The translations under genes were made by a program, and so were the position numbers. A stretch of DNA of 64,000 nt from Thiogranum sp. (GTDB lineage: Bacteria > Pseudomonadota > Gammaproteobacteria > DSM-19610), in NCBI GenBank assembly GCA_030148915.1, contig JASBSN010000123.1:46663-110662 (forward strand), written 5' to 3'. Numbering within the stretch: position 1 is the first letter of the stretch; each line of letters opens with the position of its first letter. The notes below the pieces were generated by a model. The model did no database searches and was not told the origin of the DNA. It saw nothing but the letters and a program-made list of their open reading frames with translations. This document shows positions 26,043-35,380 of this stretch, piece by piece.

Positions 26043-27458
26043 TCAGGCCGTCTGTGCGATCGGGGCGTCGACAGGGCGGGCACCGGAGACAGTTTTCAAC
26101 ACGTTGTAGGCCATCAGCAGCATGCCGACCAGAAACAGTGCGCCGCCAAGGAAGCGCACAAAGTAGAACGGGTGCATCGCCTGAACGGACTCAACAAAGC
26201 TGTAGGTCAGGGTGCCGTCGTCGTTGACCGCGCGCCACATCAGGCCCTGCATCACCCCGGCGATCCACATTGCGACGATGTACAGCACCACCCCGATGGT
26301 CGACATCCAGAAGTGCCAATCGATCAGCCGGATGGAGTACATTTGTTCACGCCCGAACAGCCGGGGTATCAGGAAGTACACCGCGCCGATCGATACCATG
26401 GCCACCCAGCCGAGCGCGCCGGAGTGCACGTGGCCGATGGTCCAGTCGGTGTAGTGCGACAGCGCGTTCACGGTCTTGATCGACATCATCGGGCCCTCGA
26501 AGGTCGACATGCCATAGAACGACAGCGAGACGATGAGGAACTTCAGTATCGGGTCGGTGCGCAGTTTGTGCCAGGCGCCCGAGAGCGTCATGATGCCGTT
26601 GATCATGCCGCCCCAGGAGGGCGCCAGGAGGATCAGCGAGAATACCATGCCGAGTGACTGCGCCCAGGCCGGCAACGCGGTGTAGTGCAGGTGGTGCGGG
26701 CCGGCCCACATATAGGTGGAAATCAACGCCCAGAAATGCACCACCGACAAGCGGTAAGAGTACACCGGTCGTCCAGCCTGCTTGGGGACAAAATAATACA
26801 TCATGCCAAGAAAGCCCGCGGTAAGAAAAAAGCCGACCGCATTGTGTCCGTACCACCACTGCACCATAGCGTCGATGGCGCCCGGATAGACCGAATAGGA
26901 TTTGGTCATGCTTACCGGCAGCTCGGCGCTGTTGACAATGTGCAGTACGGCGACCGTCAGGATAAAAGCGCCATAGAACCAATTGGCCACGTAGATGTGT
27001 TTCACCCGTCGCTTGACGATGGTGCCGAAAAACACGATCGCGTAGGCGACCCACACCACGGTTATCAGCAGATCGATGGGCCACTCGAGTTCCGCGTACT
27101 CCTTACTGGTGGTGATGCCGAGCGGCAGCGTGATCGCGGCGAGCACGATCACGGTCGTCCAGCCCCAGAAGGTGAACGCCGCCAGTTTGTCGCCGAACAG
27201 GCGCGTCTGACAGGTGCGCTGGACGACGTAGTACGAGGTGGCAAACAGCGCCGAGCCGCCGAAGGCGAAGATCACCGCGTTGGTATGCAGTGGGCGCAGG
27301 CGGCCGAATTGCAACCAGGGCAGATTCATACTCAGCTGTGGCCAGACCAGTTCCGCGGCGATAAGCACACCCACCAGCATGCCGACAATGCCCCAGACAA
27401 TGGTCATGACGGTGAACTGTCGTACGACCTTATAGTTATACGTGGCTTGAGCGTTCAT
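26043..27458 (-). CDS. ccoN: Cytochrome c oxidase cbb3-type, catalytic subunit I
   Basis: 471 residues with about twelve membrane helices, the haem b and haem b3-CuB subunit of the high-affinity oxygen reductase. Conserved segments include the helix with [20 protein letters not shown] (haem b ligand), [12 protein letters not shown] (CuB His and the cross-linked Tyr region), [11 protein letters not shown] (CuB His pair) and [20 protein letters not shown] (haem ligands). The start at 27458 ([15 protein letters not shown]) matches CcoN proteins. It stands only 38 bp after the ompW stop on the same strand. Confidence 0.97.
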   Translation of the reverse strand: MNAQATYNYKVVRQFTVMTIVWGIVGMLVGVLIAAELVWPQLSMNLPWLQFGRLRPLHTNAVIFAFGGSALFATSYYVVQRTCQTRLFGDKLAAFTFWGWTTVIVLAAITLPLGITTSKEYAELEWPIDLLITVVWVAYAIVFFGTIVKRRVKHIYVANWFYGAFILTVAVLHIVNSAELPVSMTKSYSVYPGAIDAMVQWWYGHNAVGFFLTAGFLGMMYYFVPKQAGRPVYSYRLSVVHFWALISTYMWAGPHHLHYTALPAWAQSLGMVFSLILLAPSWGGMINGIMTLSGAWHKLRTDPILKFLIVSLSFYGMSTFEGPMMSIKTVNALSHYTDWTIGHVHSGALGWVAMVSIGAVYFLIPRLFGREQMYSIRLIDWHFWMSTIGVVLYIVAMWIAGVMQGLMWRAVNDDGTLTYSFVESVQAMHPFYFVRFLGGALFLVGMLLMAYNVLKTVSGARPVDAPIAQTA

Positions 27459-27496
27459 GGCGTGTCTCTGTGATTGAAGGTTGTTTGCTTGAGATG

Positions 27497-28135
27497 TCAG
27501 AACTTGGTGCCCACTCCGAGCATGAACACCCATGGGTCGACGTTGACGTTGACGTCGCCGACATTGGTTTTAGCCTTGGTGTCCATATTGACGTACCAGA
27601 GCTGTGCGCTGAGCAGCCAGTTGTCGGCCAGGTTGAAATCGACACCGGCTTCGGCGGCCAGGCCCAGACTGTCGTCCAGCTTCACATCGGTGACTGTGCC
27701 GCCGCGGCCCTTCTCGTCCCAGAACAGCGTGTAATTCAGGCCGATGCCCGCGTAGGGTTGAATCCGTCGGCTGCCGATATTGGGAAACCACTTGGCGGTG
27801 AGCGTCGGTGGCAGCGCTTTGGCTTCAGCGATTTTGCCCAGTGAGGCAATGCTGCCGGCGCCTTCGATGTCGATGTTGAACGGCCACGCCGCCAGCAGGC
27901 CGATGCCGAAGTTGTCCGTCAGCAGGACGTCGAAGGTGAGGCCGAGGCTGTCACTGTCCTGCACGTCGACTTCGCTGCCGGCTATAGCCCCTACTTGCCC
28001 CGAGTCGACGTTGGGCATGACGCGGGCCCAGCCGGCACGGGCGATGAAGTCCCCCTTCTCATAGGCAAAGGCTGAAGAGGCGCCCAGCACCGCGGCCATG
28101 GCGGTGAATAGGACCGATTGTTTAATACCAAGCAT
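27497..28135 (-). CDS. ompW: OmpW family outer membrane beta-barrel protein
   Basis: 212 residues from the ATG at 28135, which has GGGAGA ~7 nt upstream. The signal peptide (to ~residue 24, SSAFA) is followed by the OmpW opening [18 protein letters not shown]. An alternating beta-strand pattern gives an eight-stranded barrel, and the last residue is Phe as in Omp substrates of BamA (LGVGTKF). OmpW channels pass small hydrophobic molecules and are induced by low oxygen via FNR in E. coli. Here it has an FNR-type box and leads directly into ccoN. Confidence 0.93.
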   Translation of the reverse strand: MLGIKQSVLFTAMAAVLGASSAFAYEKGDFIARAGWARVMPNVDSGQVGAIAGSEVDVQDSDSLGLTFDVLLTDNFGIGLLAAWPFNIDIEGAGSIASLGKIAEAKALPPTLTAKWFPNIGSRRIQPYAGIGLNYTLFWDEKGRGGTVTDVKLDDSLGLAAEAGVDFNLADNWLLSAQLWYVNMDTKAKTNVGDVNVNVDPWVFMLGVGTKF

Positions 28136-28198
28136 AACATTCTCCCCACAAGGTTGTAACACTGGGGTGAACTGTGAGGGTTGTGGGCCGCGACGACA

Positions 28199-28212
28199 TT
28201 GACGCAGATCAA
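28199..28212 (-). promoter_or_regulatory. FNR-type box upstream of ompW
   Basis: TTGAC-GCAG-ATCAA fits the FNR/Anr pattern TTGAT-N4-ATCAA with one mismatch. The centre lies ~70 bp before the ompW start codon, and the fnr gene is the upstream neighbour. No convincing -10 element could be fixed, so activation is inferred. Confidence 0.65.
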
Positions 28213-28319
28213 AATCACCTCAGCGCGGAGGGTGGAGCGGGTAGAATTAGCGCGTTGGCGGGTAGGACGGACTCGGGTGTAGAGGGATTCGGCGCGGATG
28301 CCGGTCTGGGGAAGTAAGC

Positions 28320-29099
28320 TTAGGGGGTATGGCCGGAAGTTTTCCTCGGCGGCTGGTGGGCGCAGTTCGCGCCGGCAAACAGACAGAGTTTTTCCCGGTC
28401 CAAGAGTTCTACCTCCTTGCGGTCTACGCGCAGCAGGCCGTCATCGTGCATACGCGTGAACAAACGACTGACGGTTTCCAGCGCCAGGCCGAGGTAATTG
28501 GCAATATCGCCGCGCGACATGCTTAGATTGAAGCGTACGGGCGAGAAACCGCGCTGGTGGAAGCGCGTGGAGAGGCTGATAAGAAAAGCCGCCAGCCGCT
28601 CTTCGGCGGATTTCTGCGCCAGCACCGCCATGGTTTTTTGATCGTCGCGGATTTCCTGGCTCATCAGGCGCAACAATTGGCGTTGCAGGCTCGGCAGCTC
28701 GCCGCTGAGCGATTCCAGTTTGCTGAAAGGGATTTCGCAGACACTGGCGGTTTCCAGGGCGACGGCTGAAAGGGGATGAGCGCTGTCAACGATAGCGTCC
28801 ATGCCGACCAATTCACCGGGCAGTTGAAACCCCATGACCTGTTCCTGCCCGTCTTCCGAGGTGGCGTAGGTTTTCAGCGAACCGGAGCGCACCGCGTAGA
28901 TGGCCTGAAAGCTATCGCCGCAACGATACAGATGTTCGCCGCGTGCGATCGGACGCTTGCGATCGATGATGGCGTCCAGCCGTTCGAGGTCGGCCGCCGC
29001 GATACCCAACGGCAAACACAAGCTGTTCAGGCTGCATTCGCGACAAGCAACCTTGAGGCTGTTGAGAGAGACGACGGTTTCAGATTTGGATGTCGACAT
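28320..29099 (-). CDS. fnr: Fnr/Anr-type oxygen-responsive transcriptional regulator
   Basis: 259 residues, CRP/FNR superfamily. The N-terminal cysteines C19, C22 and C28 (CRECSLNSLC) plus C121 form the [4Fe-4S] ligand set of E. coli FNR (C20, C23, C29, C122), so it should sense oxygen. A cNMP-like beta-roll (~40-135), a dimer helix and a helix-turn-helix (~190-225) follow. The recognition-helix signature E-x-x-S-R (LETVSRLFTRM) matches FNR/Anr DNA specificity. It lies upstream of ompW-ccoNOQPGH and is divergent from hisB. The last ~20 residues are an extra polar tail. Confidence 0.95.
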   Translation of the reverse strand: MSTSKSETVVSLNSLKVACRECSLNSLCLPLGIAAADLERLDAIIDRKRPIARGEHLYRCGDSFQAIYAVRSGSLKTYATSEDGQEQVMGFQLPGELVGMDAIVDSAHPLSAVALETASVCEIPFSKLESLSGELPSLQRQLLRLMSQEIRDDQKTMAVLAQKSAEERLAAFLISLSTRFHQRGFSPVRFNLSMSRGDIANYLGLALETVSRLFTRMHDDGLLRVDRKEVELLDREKLCLFAGANCAHQPPRKTSGHTP

Positions 29100-29253
29100 G
29101 ATAGATATCGCTCACGGTGGTGCTAGTATAAACGTAGAGAATTCAAATGGCTATATTATGAGCGCGATAAGTTTCAGCGAAACGGTTCTCTACCGCCGGG
29201 ATTTCAGCTAGGATGCGGAACTGGTACGATTATATTGAATTGATTGAATAAAA

Positions 29254-29847
29254 ATGTCCTCTCGAACAGCGCGGGTGCAGCGCGACACCCTGGAAACCCG
29301 GATTGAGGTCAGCGTGAATCTGGATGGCAGCGGCAAGACGGCGCTGGATACCGGTGTGCCGTTCCTCGAACACATGCTCGACCAGGTGGCGCGCCACGGC
29401 CTGCTGGATCTGGAAGTCAGCGCCAAGGGTGATCTGCATATCGACGCCCACCACACTGTCGAGGACATCGGCATTACTTTGGGGCAGGCGTTTGAACAGG
29501 CGCTGGGTGAGAAAAAGGGCATCCGCCGCTACGGCCATGCCTATGTCCCGCTCGATGAGGCGCTGTCGCGCGTGGTGCTGGATTTCTCCGGACGCCCGGG
29601 GCTGGAGTACGGTGTCACTTTCACCCGCGCGCGTATCGGCGAGTTCGACGTCGATCTGTTGCACGAATTCTTTCAGGGTTTCGTCAACCACGCCCGATTG
29701 ACGCTGCACATTGACAGTTTGCGCGGGGATAATGCCCATCATATTGCCGAGACGGTATTCAAGGCCTTTGGCCGCGCCCTGCGGATGGCGGCCGAGGCTG
29801 ATCCGCGCATGGCTGGTATGATGCCTTCCACCAAGGGCAGCCTGTAA
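29254..29847 (+). CDS. hisB: Imidazoleglycerol-phosphate dehydratase
   Basis: 197 residues, the monofunctional HisB (no phosphatase domain), sixth step of histidine synthesis. Duplicated metal motifs [24 protein letters not shown] and [14 protein letters not shown] carry the HxxxH/HHxxE manganese ligands. The start at 29254 ([12 protein letters not shown]) lies in an AT-rich leader (TATATTG...) without a visible Shine-Dalgarno. It is the first gene of the his-tat run and is divergent from fnr. Confidence 0.97.
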   Translation: MSSRTARVQRDTLETRIEVSVNLDGSGKTALDTGVPFLEHMLDQVARHGLLDLEVSAKGDLHIDAHHTVEDIGITLGQAFEQALGEKKGIRRYGHAYVPLDEALSRVVLDFSGRPGLEYGVTFTRARIGEFDVDLLHEFFQGFVNHARLTLHIDSLRGDNAHHIAETVFKAFGRALRMAAEADPRMAGMMPSTKGSL

Positions 29848-29891
29848 CTCAGCGAGCAACCGCAGACAGCGGACCATAGATTTTCACTTCC

Positions 29892-30527
29892 ATGTCTACT
29901 ATCGCCATTATCGACTACGGAATGGGCAACCTGCACTCCATCGCCAAGGCGATGGAACGGGTGGCTGGAACAGCGCGGGTACTGATCAGCGCCGAGCCCG
30001 AAGCTATACTGGCGGCCGACCGGGTGGTGTTCCCCGGCGTTGGCGGCATTGGTCATACCATGGACGAGTTGCAGCGCACCGGTCTGGGCGAGGTGGCCCG
30101 CGAGGTCGCCGCCAGCAAGCCCATGCTGTGTATCTGTGTTGGCATGCAGGCGTTGTTCGAGCGCAGTGAAGAGAGTGGCGGCACGCCCTGTCTGGGTCTG
30201 ATTCGGGGCCAGGTGAGGCGTTTTGCAGAACCGATGGGAGCCGATGGGCAGAAGCTGAAAGTGCCACATATGGGCTGGAACCAGGTGCACCAGCGGGCGC
30301 ACCCCCTATGGCGCGATATCGCCCAGGATAGCCGATTCTATTTTGTGCACAGCTATTATGCGCAGCCCGTGGAAACCGCCCTCGTCGCCGGTGAAACGGA
30401 CTACGGAGTCCGGTTCTGTTGCGCGCTGGCCCATGAAAACTTGTTTGCGGTACAGTTCCACCCTGAAAAAAGCCAGCACGCCGGTCTCGCCTTGCTGGGC
30501 AATTTCAGTCGCTGGGACGGCGAGTAA
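29892..30527 (+). CDS. hisH: Imidazole glycerol phosphate synthase, glutaminase subunit
   Basis: 211 residues, class I glutamine amidotransferase. The nucleophile Cys is in CVGMQALF (~residues 77-84), with the His and Glu of the triad in FHPEKSQ near the C-terminus. The oxyanion region PGVGG (~50-54) is present. It delivers ammonia to HisF (31315-32094) for ring closure to imidazole glycerol phosphate and AICAR. It follows hisB by 44 bp. Confidence 0.97.
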   Translation: MSTIAIIDYGMGNLHSIAKAMERVAGTARVLISAEPEAILAADRVVFPGVGGIGHTMDELQRTGLGEVAREVAASKPMLCICVGMQALFERSEESGGTPCLGLIRGQVRRFAEPMGADGQKLKVPHMGWNQVHQRAHPLWRDIAQDSRFYFVHSYYAQPVETALVAGETDYGVRFCCALAHENLFAVQFHPEKSQHAGLALLGNFSRWDGE

Positions 30528-30572
30528 ATACCAGGCTACGTGATGGAAAACAGATCATTGAGGATTTAACGC

Positions 30573-31304
30573 ATGTTGCTGATTCCTGCCATTGACCTCA
30601 AAGACGGCAAATGTGTCCGCCTCCGCCAGGGGCGCATGGACGAAGAAACCGTGTTTGCCGATGACCCACTGGAGGTGGCCAAACGCTGGGTGGAGGCGGG
30701 CGCCAAACGGCTGCACCTGGTGGATCTGAACGGCGCGTTCGCCGGCAAGCCGGTGAATGCCGAGGTGATCCACCGGATTGCCGATGCATTTCCGGACGTG
30801 CCCATTCAGGTCGGCGGTGGTATTCGTGACGAAGACACCGTACAGCTCTATCTGGATGCCGGGGTGCAATACGTGATCATCGGCACCAAGGCGGTCAGAG
30901 CGCCGCATTTCATCAACGATCTGTGCCTGGAGTTTCCCGGCCATATTATCGTTGGCCTGGACGCCAAGGACGGCAAAGTGGCCATCGACGGCTGGTCAAA
31001 GCTCTCCAATCATGACGTGATCGACATGGCGCGGCGTTTCGAGCGCGATGGCGTGCACGCCATCGTCTACACCGACATCAGCCGTGATGGCATGATGCAG
31101 GGTCTCAACGTCGAGGCGACGGCCAAGTTGGCCGGCGAAATCAGTATTCCGGTCATCGCCTCGGGGGGCATCAGTACACTGGAAGACATTCGGGCGCTGC
31201 TGGCGGTCGCCGACGAGGGAATTAGCGGCGTCATTATCGGCCGCGCGCTGTATGAAGGGACGGTCGATCTGGCCGCAGCGCAAACACTGGTCAACGGCGG
31301 CTAG
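30573..31304 (+). CDS. hisA: ProFAR isomerase (phosphoribosylformimino-5-aminoimidazole carboxamide ribotide isomerase)
   Basis: A 243-residue TIM barrel. The catalytic Asp pair is represented by D8 in [17 protein letters not shown] and the aspartate in [10 protein letters not shown] (~residues 166-175). Phosphate-binding loops QVGGGIRDE and [11 protein letters not shown] are intact. It catalyses the Amadori rearrangement before HisF/HisH. GAGG precedes the ATG. It is followed by hisF after 10 bp. Confidence 0.97.
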   Translation: MLLIPAIDLKDGKCVRLRQGRMDEETVFADDPLEVAKRWVEAGAKRLHLVDLNGAFAGKPVNAEVIHRIADAFPDVPIQVGGGIRDEDTVQLYLDAGVQYVIIGTKAVRAPHFINDLCLEFPGHIIVGLDAKDGKVAIDGWSKLSNHDVIDMARRFERDGVHAIVYTDISRDGMMQGLNVEATAKLAGEISIPVIASGGISTLEDIRALLAVADEGISGVIIGRALYEGTVDLAAAQTLVNGG

Positions 31305-31314
31305 CGCGGCTTTC

Positions 31315-32094
31315 ATGTCCCTCGCCAAGCGCATTATTCCGTGCCTGGATGTCGACGCCGGACGTGTCGTCAAGGGCGTCAAGTTTGTCGATATCCGTGA
31401 TGCCGGCGACCCGGTCGAGATCGCCCGGCGTTACGATGCCGAGGGGGCCGATGAGCTGACGTTTCTGGATATCACCGCCAGCCACGAGCGGCGCGAAACC
31501 ATGGTGAGGGTGGTCGAACAGGTAGCCGGTGAAGTGTTTATCCCTCTGACTGTCGGCGGTGGCATCCGCGAACTGACCGATATCCGCCGTATGCTCAACG
31601 CCGGAGCCGATAAAGTGGCGATCAACACCGCGGCGGTGTCCGACCCGGAATTCGTTCGTCAGGCCGCGGCCCGCTTCGGCTCGCAGTGTATCGTCGTCGC
31701 CATAGACGCCAAACAGGTCGATGAGGGCGCGACGTCCGGCCGGCCGCGCTGGGAAATCTTCACCCACGGCGGGCGCAAGCCCACCGGGCTGGACGCCCTG
31801 GAGTGGGCAAAAAAAATGGCCGCCTACGGCGCCGGCGAAATCCTTTTGACCAGCATGGACCGCGATGGCACCCGTAACGGCTTCGATCTGGCGTTGACGC
31901 GCGCGGTCTGTGAGGCGGTCGACGTGCCGGTGATCGCCTCGGGGGGTGTCGGCAACCTGGAGCATCTCGCCGAAGGCGTGCTTGAGGGTGGTGCGGATGC
32001 GGTGCTGGCGGCGAGTATTTTCCATTTTGGCGAATACACTATCGCCGCAGCCAAACAGAACATGGCTGAACACGACATTGAGGTCAGACAATGA
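31315..32094 (+). CDS. hisF: Imidazole glycerol phosphate synthase, cyclase subunit
   Basis: A 259-residue TIM barrel. It starts [22 protein letters not shown] (catalytic D11 region) and has the second catalytic Asp in [15 protein letters not shown] (~residues 172-186). It also has phosphate loops [13 protein letters not shown] and [12 protein letters not shown]. It pairs with HisH. Unusually for the tight his run, 380 bp holding two nested palindromic repeats separate it from hisI. Confidence 0.97.
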   Translation: MSLAKRIIPCLDVDAGRVVKGVKFVDIRDAGDPVEIARRYDAEGADELTFLDITASHERRETMVRVVEQVAGEVFIPLTVGGGIRELTDIRRMLNAGADKVAINTAAVSDPEFVRQAAARFGSQCIVVAIDAKQVDEGATSGRPRWEIFTHGGRKPTGLDALEWAKKMAAYGAGEILLTSMDRDGTRNGFDLALTRAVCEAVDVPVIASGGVGNLEHLAEGVLEGGADAVLAASIFHFGEYTIAAAKQNMAEHDIEVRQ

Positions 32095-32204
32095 AAAGCG
32101 GGGCGCCCATGCGCTCTGCTACGCTAGTCGTCGCCTTGGGGTATCGACAACCAGCACAGTTCGCCGAACTTTGCTTAACGGCACCCAGCACCTGCTCCCC
32201 TTCA

Positions 32205-32289
32205 GCGGGATTCGACCGGTTGTGGGTTTTTGGTGCATGCGCCGCCCGCGGCGCCCTAAGCCAAAAACCAACAACCGGTCGAATCCCGC
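32205..32289. repeat. Nested palindromic repeat, copy A
   Basis: Two 29-nt inverted arms (32205-32233 and 32261-32289, one mismatch) enclose a 27-nt core (32234-32260). The core begins TGCATG, contains an inner palindrome CGCCGC/GCGGCG, and ends CCCTAAG. The same core occurs in copies B and C, while the arms of this copy are largely its own sequence. As RNA or single-stranded DNA it would fold into a long hairpin topped by a second small one. Confidence 0.93.
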
Positions 32290-32336
32290 CTGCACCGAAG
32301 CCGGTTTGTGTGAGCCCGTTCGGTAGCTCCGGTTCG

Positions 32337-32417
32337 AAGTTCAGCCGGGTGGGCCATCGATGGTGCATGTGCCGCCCGCGGCACCCTAAGCAATCGATGG
32401 CCCACCCGGCTGAACTT
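32337..32417. repeat. Nested palindromic repeat, copy B
   Basis: 27-nt arms (32337-32363 and 32391-32417, one mismatch) enclose the 27-nt core (32364-32390). The core differs from copy A only by the compensating pair of the inner stem (TGCCGC/GCGGCA instead of CGCCGC/GCGGCG). The orientation is the same as copy A, 47 bp downstream of it. The ~20 bp next to the core resemble copy C at 18 of 20 positions. Confidence 0.93.
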
Positions 32418-32474
32418 CTGAGTCTGGCGAGTACGAAATGCGGTGCTCCCGTTAACCCTCTGAGCGGCTAGCGC

Positions 32475-32867
32475 GTGGCTGAGAATTGGCTCGACACGGT
32501 GAAATGGGATGACGATGGCCTCGTCCCTGCCATTGCCCAGGACAGTGGCGATGGCCGCGTGCTGATGGTCGCCTGGATGAACCGCGACGCTCTGCGCCTG
32601 AGCGCTCAGGACGGCTACGCTGTCTACTGGTCGCGCTCGCGACGCAAGCTCTGGCACAAGGGTGAGGAATCCGGAAACCGGCAGAGCATTAAGGAAATCC
32701 GCCTGGATTGCGATAATGATGTCATTATTCTCCAAATCGAACAGATCGGGGGTGTGGCGTGTCATACCGGTAGGCGCAGTTGTTTTTTTCAGCGACTGGA
32801 GGACGGCGAATGGAAAACCGTAGAACCGGTATTGAAAGACCCGGCCGAACTTTACGGCAGGCGCTGA
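32475..32867 (+). CDS. hisI: Phosphoribosyl-AMP cyclohydrolase
   Basis: A 130-residue monofunctional enzyme from a GTG start, opening the purine ring of PR-AMP. Signature residues are WMNRDAL (~33-39), [18 protein letters not shown] (~54-71), the metal ligands in DCDNDV (~84-89) and the zinc cysteines in ACHTGRRSC (~101-109). It sits after the repeat-filled gap and 1 bp before hisE. The separate hisI and hisE genes here are unfused, unlike E. coli hisIE. Confidence 0.96.
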   Translation: MAENWLDTVKWDDDGLVPAIAQDSGDGRVLMVAWMNRDALRLSAQDGYAVYWSRSRRKLWHKGEESGNRQSIKEIRLDCDNDVIILQIEQIGGVACHTGRRSCFFQRLEDGEWKTVEPVLKDPAELYGRR

Positions 32868-32868
32868 G

Positions 32869-33183
32869 ATGACCGGGCAGACCTTGCAGAAGCTCGCCGA
32901 AGTGCTCGAACAGCGCAAGCAGGCCGATCCGCAGTCCTCTTACGTGGCCGGTCTGTATCATAAAGGGCTGGACGCGATTTTGAAAAAAGTCGGCGAGGAA
33001 GCGACCGAGACGGTGATTGCCGCCAAGGGTGGAGACACCGAGCAATTGGTGTATGAAACCGCGGATCTGTGGTTTCATACGTTGATATTACTGGCCCACC
33101 AGGGTGTGGGCCCCGACCAGGTGTTGCGCGAACTGGAGCGCCGCTTTGGTCTTTCCGGCCTGGAAGAGAAGGCCGCGCGCTAG
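32869..33183 (+). CDS. hisE: Phosphoribosyl-ATP pyrophosphatase
   Basis: A 104-residue all-alpha NTP pyrophosphohydrolase of the MazG-like fold, second step of histidine synthesis. The motif [18 protein letters not shown] (~residues 40-57, conserved EExxE) and the ETADLWFH segment (~64-71) provide the Mg2+-binding acids. It is adjacent to hisI and followed by tatA after 48 bp. Confidence 0.96.
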   Translation: MTGQTLQKLAEVLEQRKQADPQSSYVAGLYHKGLDAILKKVGEEATETVIAAKGGDTEQLVYETADLWFHTLILLAHQGVGPDQVLRELERRFGLSGLEEKAAR

Positions 33184-33231
33184 CGCGAGCGGCACTCTTG
33201 CAGGCCCATATGACTCGGGAGATAGTTCAGT

Positions 33232-33465
33232 ATGGGTATCAGTATCTGGCAATTGTTGATTATTCTCGCCATCGTTCTGGTGCTGTTTGGGGCCAAGCGC
33301 CTGCGCAACGTCGGCGGTGACCTGGGCGGCGCCATTAAGGGCTTCCGCCGGGCGATGAAAGAAGATGACAACGAGGAGAGCGGTGGCGAGGGCAAGCTTG
33401 ATGGCCATGGCAGCGGCAACATCATCGACGGCGAGATCACCTCCAAAAAACAGGACAAAGTCTAA
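33232..33465 (+). CDS. tatA: Twin-arginine translocase subunit TatA
   Basis: 77 residues with an N-terminal transmembrane helix (~5-20, [16 protein letters not shown]), the [24 protein letters not shown] amphipathic segment and a polar tail. It forms the pore for folded Tat substrates. It lies directly after hisE, the same his-tat linkage found in many beta- and gammaproteobacteria. GGGAGA precedes the start. Confidence 0.95.
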   Translation: MGISIWQLLIILAIVLVLFGAKRLRNVGGDLGGAIKGFRRAMKEDDNEESGGEGKLDGHGSGNIIDGEITSKKQDKV

Positions 33466-33485
33466 ACAACGAGCGGTAGATCGCG

Positions 33486-33845
33486 ATGTTTGACATCGGT
33501 TTCTGGGAATTGGCGGTTATCGGCGTGGTAGCGTTGCTGGTGGTCGGCCCCGAACAGCTGCCACGACTGGCGCGTACGGCCGGCCTCTGGGCGGGTCGTG
33601 CGCGGCGTTTCGTCGGCTCGGTAAAAGCCGATATCGATCGCGAGTTGGCCGCCGACGAGCTGAAGAAGTCGTTGGCCAAGCAGGCGGATTCCGAGGGCCT
33701 CTACGACATTATCGAAGAGACCAAGCGCAGCATCAGCCCGCACCGCGGCGATACCCATACCGGCAACGAGCACAAACCCGGAGCGACGCTCGCGGATACC
33801 TCAGCCGACACTTCAGCCGACAAGCCCGATGACCGCAACGGATAA
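33486..33845 (+). CDS. tatB: Twin-arginine translocase subunit TatB
   Basis: 119 residues. It starts [26 protein letters not shown], with a single membrane helix and the conserved Glu and GPEQLP hinge of TatB, then a long amphipathic helix and a hydrophilic tail. It forms the substrate receptor with TatC. It overlaps tatC by 17 bp. Confidence 0.95.
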   Translation: MFDIGFWELAVIGVVALLVVGPEQLPRLARTAGLWAGRARRFVGSVKADIDRELAADELKKSLAKQADSEGLYDIIEETKRSISPHRGDTHTGNEHKPGATLADTSADTSADKPDDRNG

Positions 33846-34695
33846 CCCGCCGCCGCCCGAATCCTCCGATGAGCAGCCCTTCGTCTCACACCTGATCGAG
33901 CTGCGCGATCGTCTGCTGCGCGTGGTGCTGGTGGTGGTGGTGGTGTTTCTCGCTCTGGCGCCGTTCGCCAACTGGCTGTTCAGCCGATTGGCTGGCCCGC
34001 TGACCGCACATATGCCGGCAGGCACCTCGATGGTGGCCATCGATGTCGCCTCACCGTTCTTCACGCCGTTCAAGCTGGCCATGGTGGTGGCCGTGTTCAT
34101 CGCCATGCCCTTTATTCTCTACCAGCTATGGGCCTTCGTGGCGCCGGGTTTGTACCGCCACGAGCGCACCCGCGTCATGCCCTTGCTGGTCTCGAGCACC
34201 CTGCTGTTCTATATCGGAGCGGCGTTCGCCTATTTCGTCGTGTTTCCGCTGGTGTTCGGCTTTCTAACCAAAACCGCGCCCGAGGGCGTGGCGGTGATGA
34301 CCGACATCAGTCGTTATCTGGATTTCGTGCTGACCATGTTTTTCGCCTTTGGCATCGCTTTTGAAGTGCCGGTGGCGGTGGTTTTGCTGATGTGGACCGG
34401 CGTGGTTACAGCCGAGTCGCTGAAGAGCAAACGGCCCTACATCATCGTGGCCGCGTTCGTCGTCGGCATGGTATTGACGCCACCGGATATCATCTCCCAG
34501 ACCCTGCTCGCTGTGCCGATGTGGGTACTGTTTGAAATCGGTGTGTTCATGGGCACCCGGTTTGCGCCGAAAAAAGCCGCCGAAGACGCCAACGACAGCG
34601 GTCACGGAGAATACGAACCCATGAGCGACAGCGACATGGAAAGCGAGCTGGACCGGATCGAGGATGAGGAGCGCGGCGGCGGTCCGTCACCCTGA
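33829..34695 (+). CDS. tatC: Twin-arginine translocase subunit TatC
   Basis: 288 residues with six membrane helices. The family N-terminal motif [14 protein letters not shown] (~residues 18-31) and the periplasmic/cytoplasmic loops with [17 protein letters not shown] are clear. The C-terminal tail (~40 residues) is long and acidic. TatC recognises twin-arginine signals. The end converges with a pentapeptide-repeat gene. Confidence 0.96.
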   Translation: MTATDNPPPPESSDEQPFVSHLIELRDRLLRVVLVVVVVFLALAPFANWLFSRLAGPLTAHMPAGTSMVAIDVASPFFTPFKLAMVVAVFIAMPFILYQLWAFVAPGLYRHERTRVMPLLVSSTLLFYIGAAFAYFVVFPLVFGFLTKTAPEGVAVMTDISRYLDFVLTMFFAFGIAFEVPVAVVLLMWTGVVTAESLKSKRPYIIVAAFVVGMVLTPPDIISQTLLAVPMWVLFEIGVFMGTRFAPKKAAEDANDSGHGEYEPMSDSDMESELDRIEDEERGGGPSP

Positions 34696-34710
34696 CCCTC
34701 AGCCCTGGCT

Positions 34711-35055
34711 TCAGCGGTAACGCAAGCGCGTGCCGTGCAATAACGACAGGGTGATCTCTTCGGCCGACAGCGCCTTGGGAAAGTAGGCGCCGGAGATCTT
34801 CGCGGCGTTGAGACTGGCGCCTTCGAGGTTGGCGCCGGTGAAATCAATACCGCGTAGATCCGCCTGGCGGAAATAACAGTCGCGCAGATCCAGCCCGTCT
34901 GCATCCAGCTTGCGCAGATCCATCGTTCTCAGATCGCAGCCGACCAGGTTGCAGGCCTCGCCGGCGCTGCGACGCGAGTTGAAATCCTCGATCGCGCCTT
35001 CGCGCAACAGGCGGTACATCGGGTCATCGGTGATTTGCGGCGTATTGGTGGTCAT
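34711..35055 (-). CDS. Pentapeptide repeat protein
   Basis: 114 residues. Residues ~40-90 show A(D/N)LXX-type pentapeptide periodicity (LRKLDADGLDLRDCYFRQADLRG, then GANLEGASLNAAKIS), which folds as a right-handed quadrilateral beta-helix. No signal peptide. Such proteins range from DNA mimics to scaffolds; nothing here fixes the function. The N-terminal ~35 residues are helical. It is on its own between tatC (convergent) and the tRNA gene. Confidence 0.85.
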   Translation of the reverse strand: MTTNTPQITDDPMYRLLREGAIEDFNSRRSAGEACNLVGCDLRTMDLRKLDADGLDLRDCYFRQADLRGIDFTGANLEGASLNAAKISGAYFPKALSAEEITLSLLHGTRLRYR

Positions 35056-35234
35056 TGGGCATTCTCCTTCCGGGCCGTGTCAGCTTCGTAGCCGTAAGCG
35101 GCATGAAAGCATAGTTTGGCCGGATTACAAAAGCCTAAGCCTATAGGAATGATAACGGCGGGTTCGGGCTAGAGGTTTAGGGTGAAAAACCCCGGGTTGG
35201 AACAGTTATTTACTGTAGGCGCCGTAAGTGAAGC

Positions 35235-35311
<77 letters not shown>

Positions 35312-35343
35312 TGAACAGGGCGGGAGTGTACCTTCAACCAGAG

Positions 35344-35370
35344 GGCGCGTCACCCGGTGGGTGGCGCGCC
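35344..35370 (-). terminator. Stem-loop after rpoD
   Basis: Arms 35344-35355 and 35359-35370 pair over 12 bp with one wobble (GGCGCGTCACCC with GGGTGGCGCGCC) around a 3-nt loop, 10 bp beyond the rpoD stop. It lacks a clear U tract, so it may be a Rho-assisted terminator or RNA-stabilising hairpin. Confidence 0.5.
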
Positions 35371-35380
35371 GAGAGAGGGT

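Larger units (their letters stand above)
32095..32474. other. Non-coding hisF-hisI gap filled by two palindromic repeats
   Basis: This 380-bp stretch interrupts an otherwise compact operon. Two repeat units (32205-32289 and 32337-32417) take up nearly half of it. Short reading frames cross it on both strands but have no start signals, no recognisable domains, and their sequence is simply the repeat read through. The 110 bp before the first repeat and the ~57 bp after the second show nothing recognisable. Confidence 0.8.

Noticed and set aside
29231..29254. -10 element making hisB nearly leaderless
   Set aside because: TATATT stands ~18 bp before the ATG, but no -35 element with acceptable spacing was found.
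32205..32417. CRISPR array or tRNA-like structure
   Set aside because: Only two units with palindromic arms and no regular spacers; folding gives nested hairpins, not a cloverleaf or repeat-spacer pattern.
32091..32471. Possible small protein genes between hisF and hisI on both strands
   Set aside because: They are translations of the palindromic repeats (the VGHRWCMCRP-like strings come from the shared core) and lack ribosome-binding sites.
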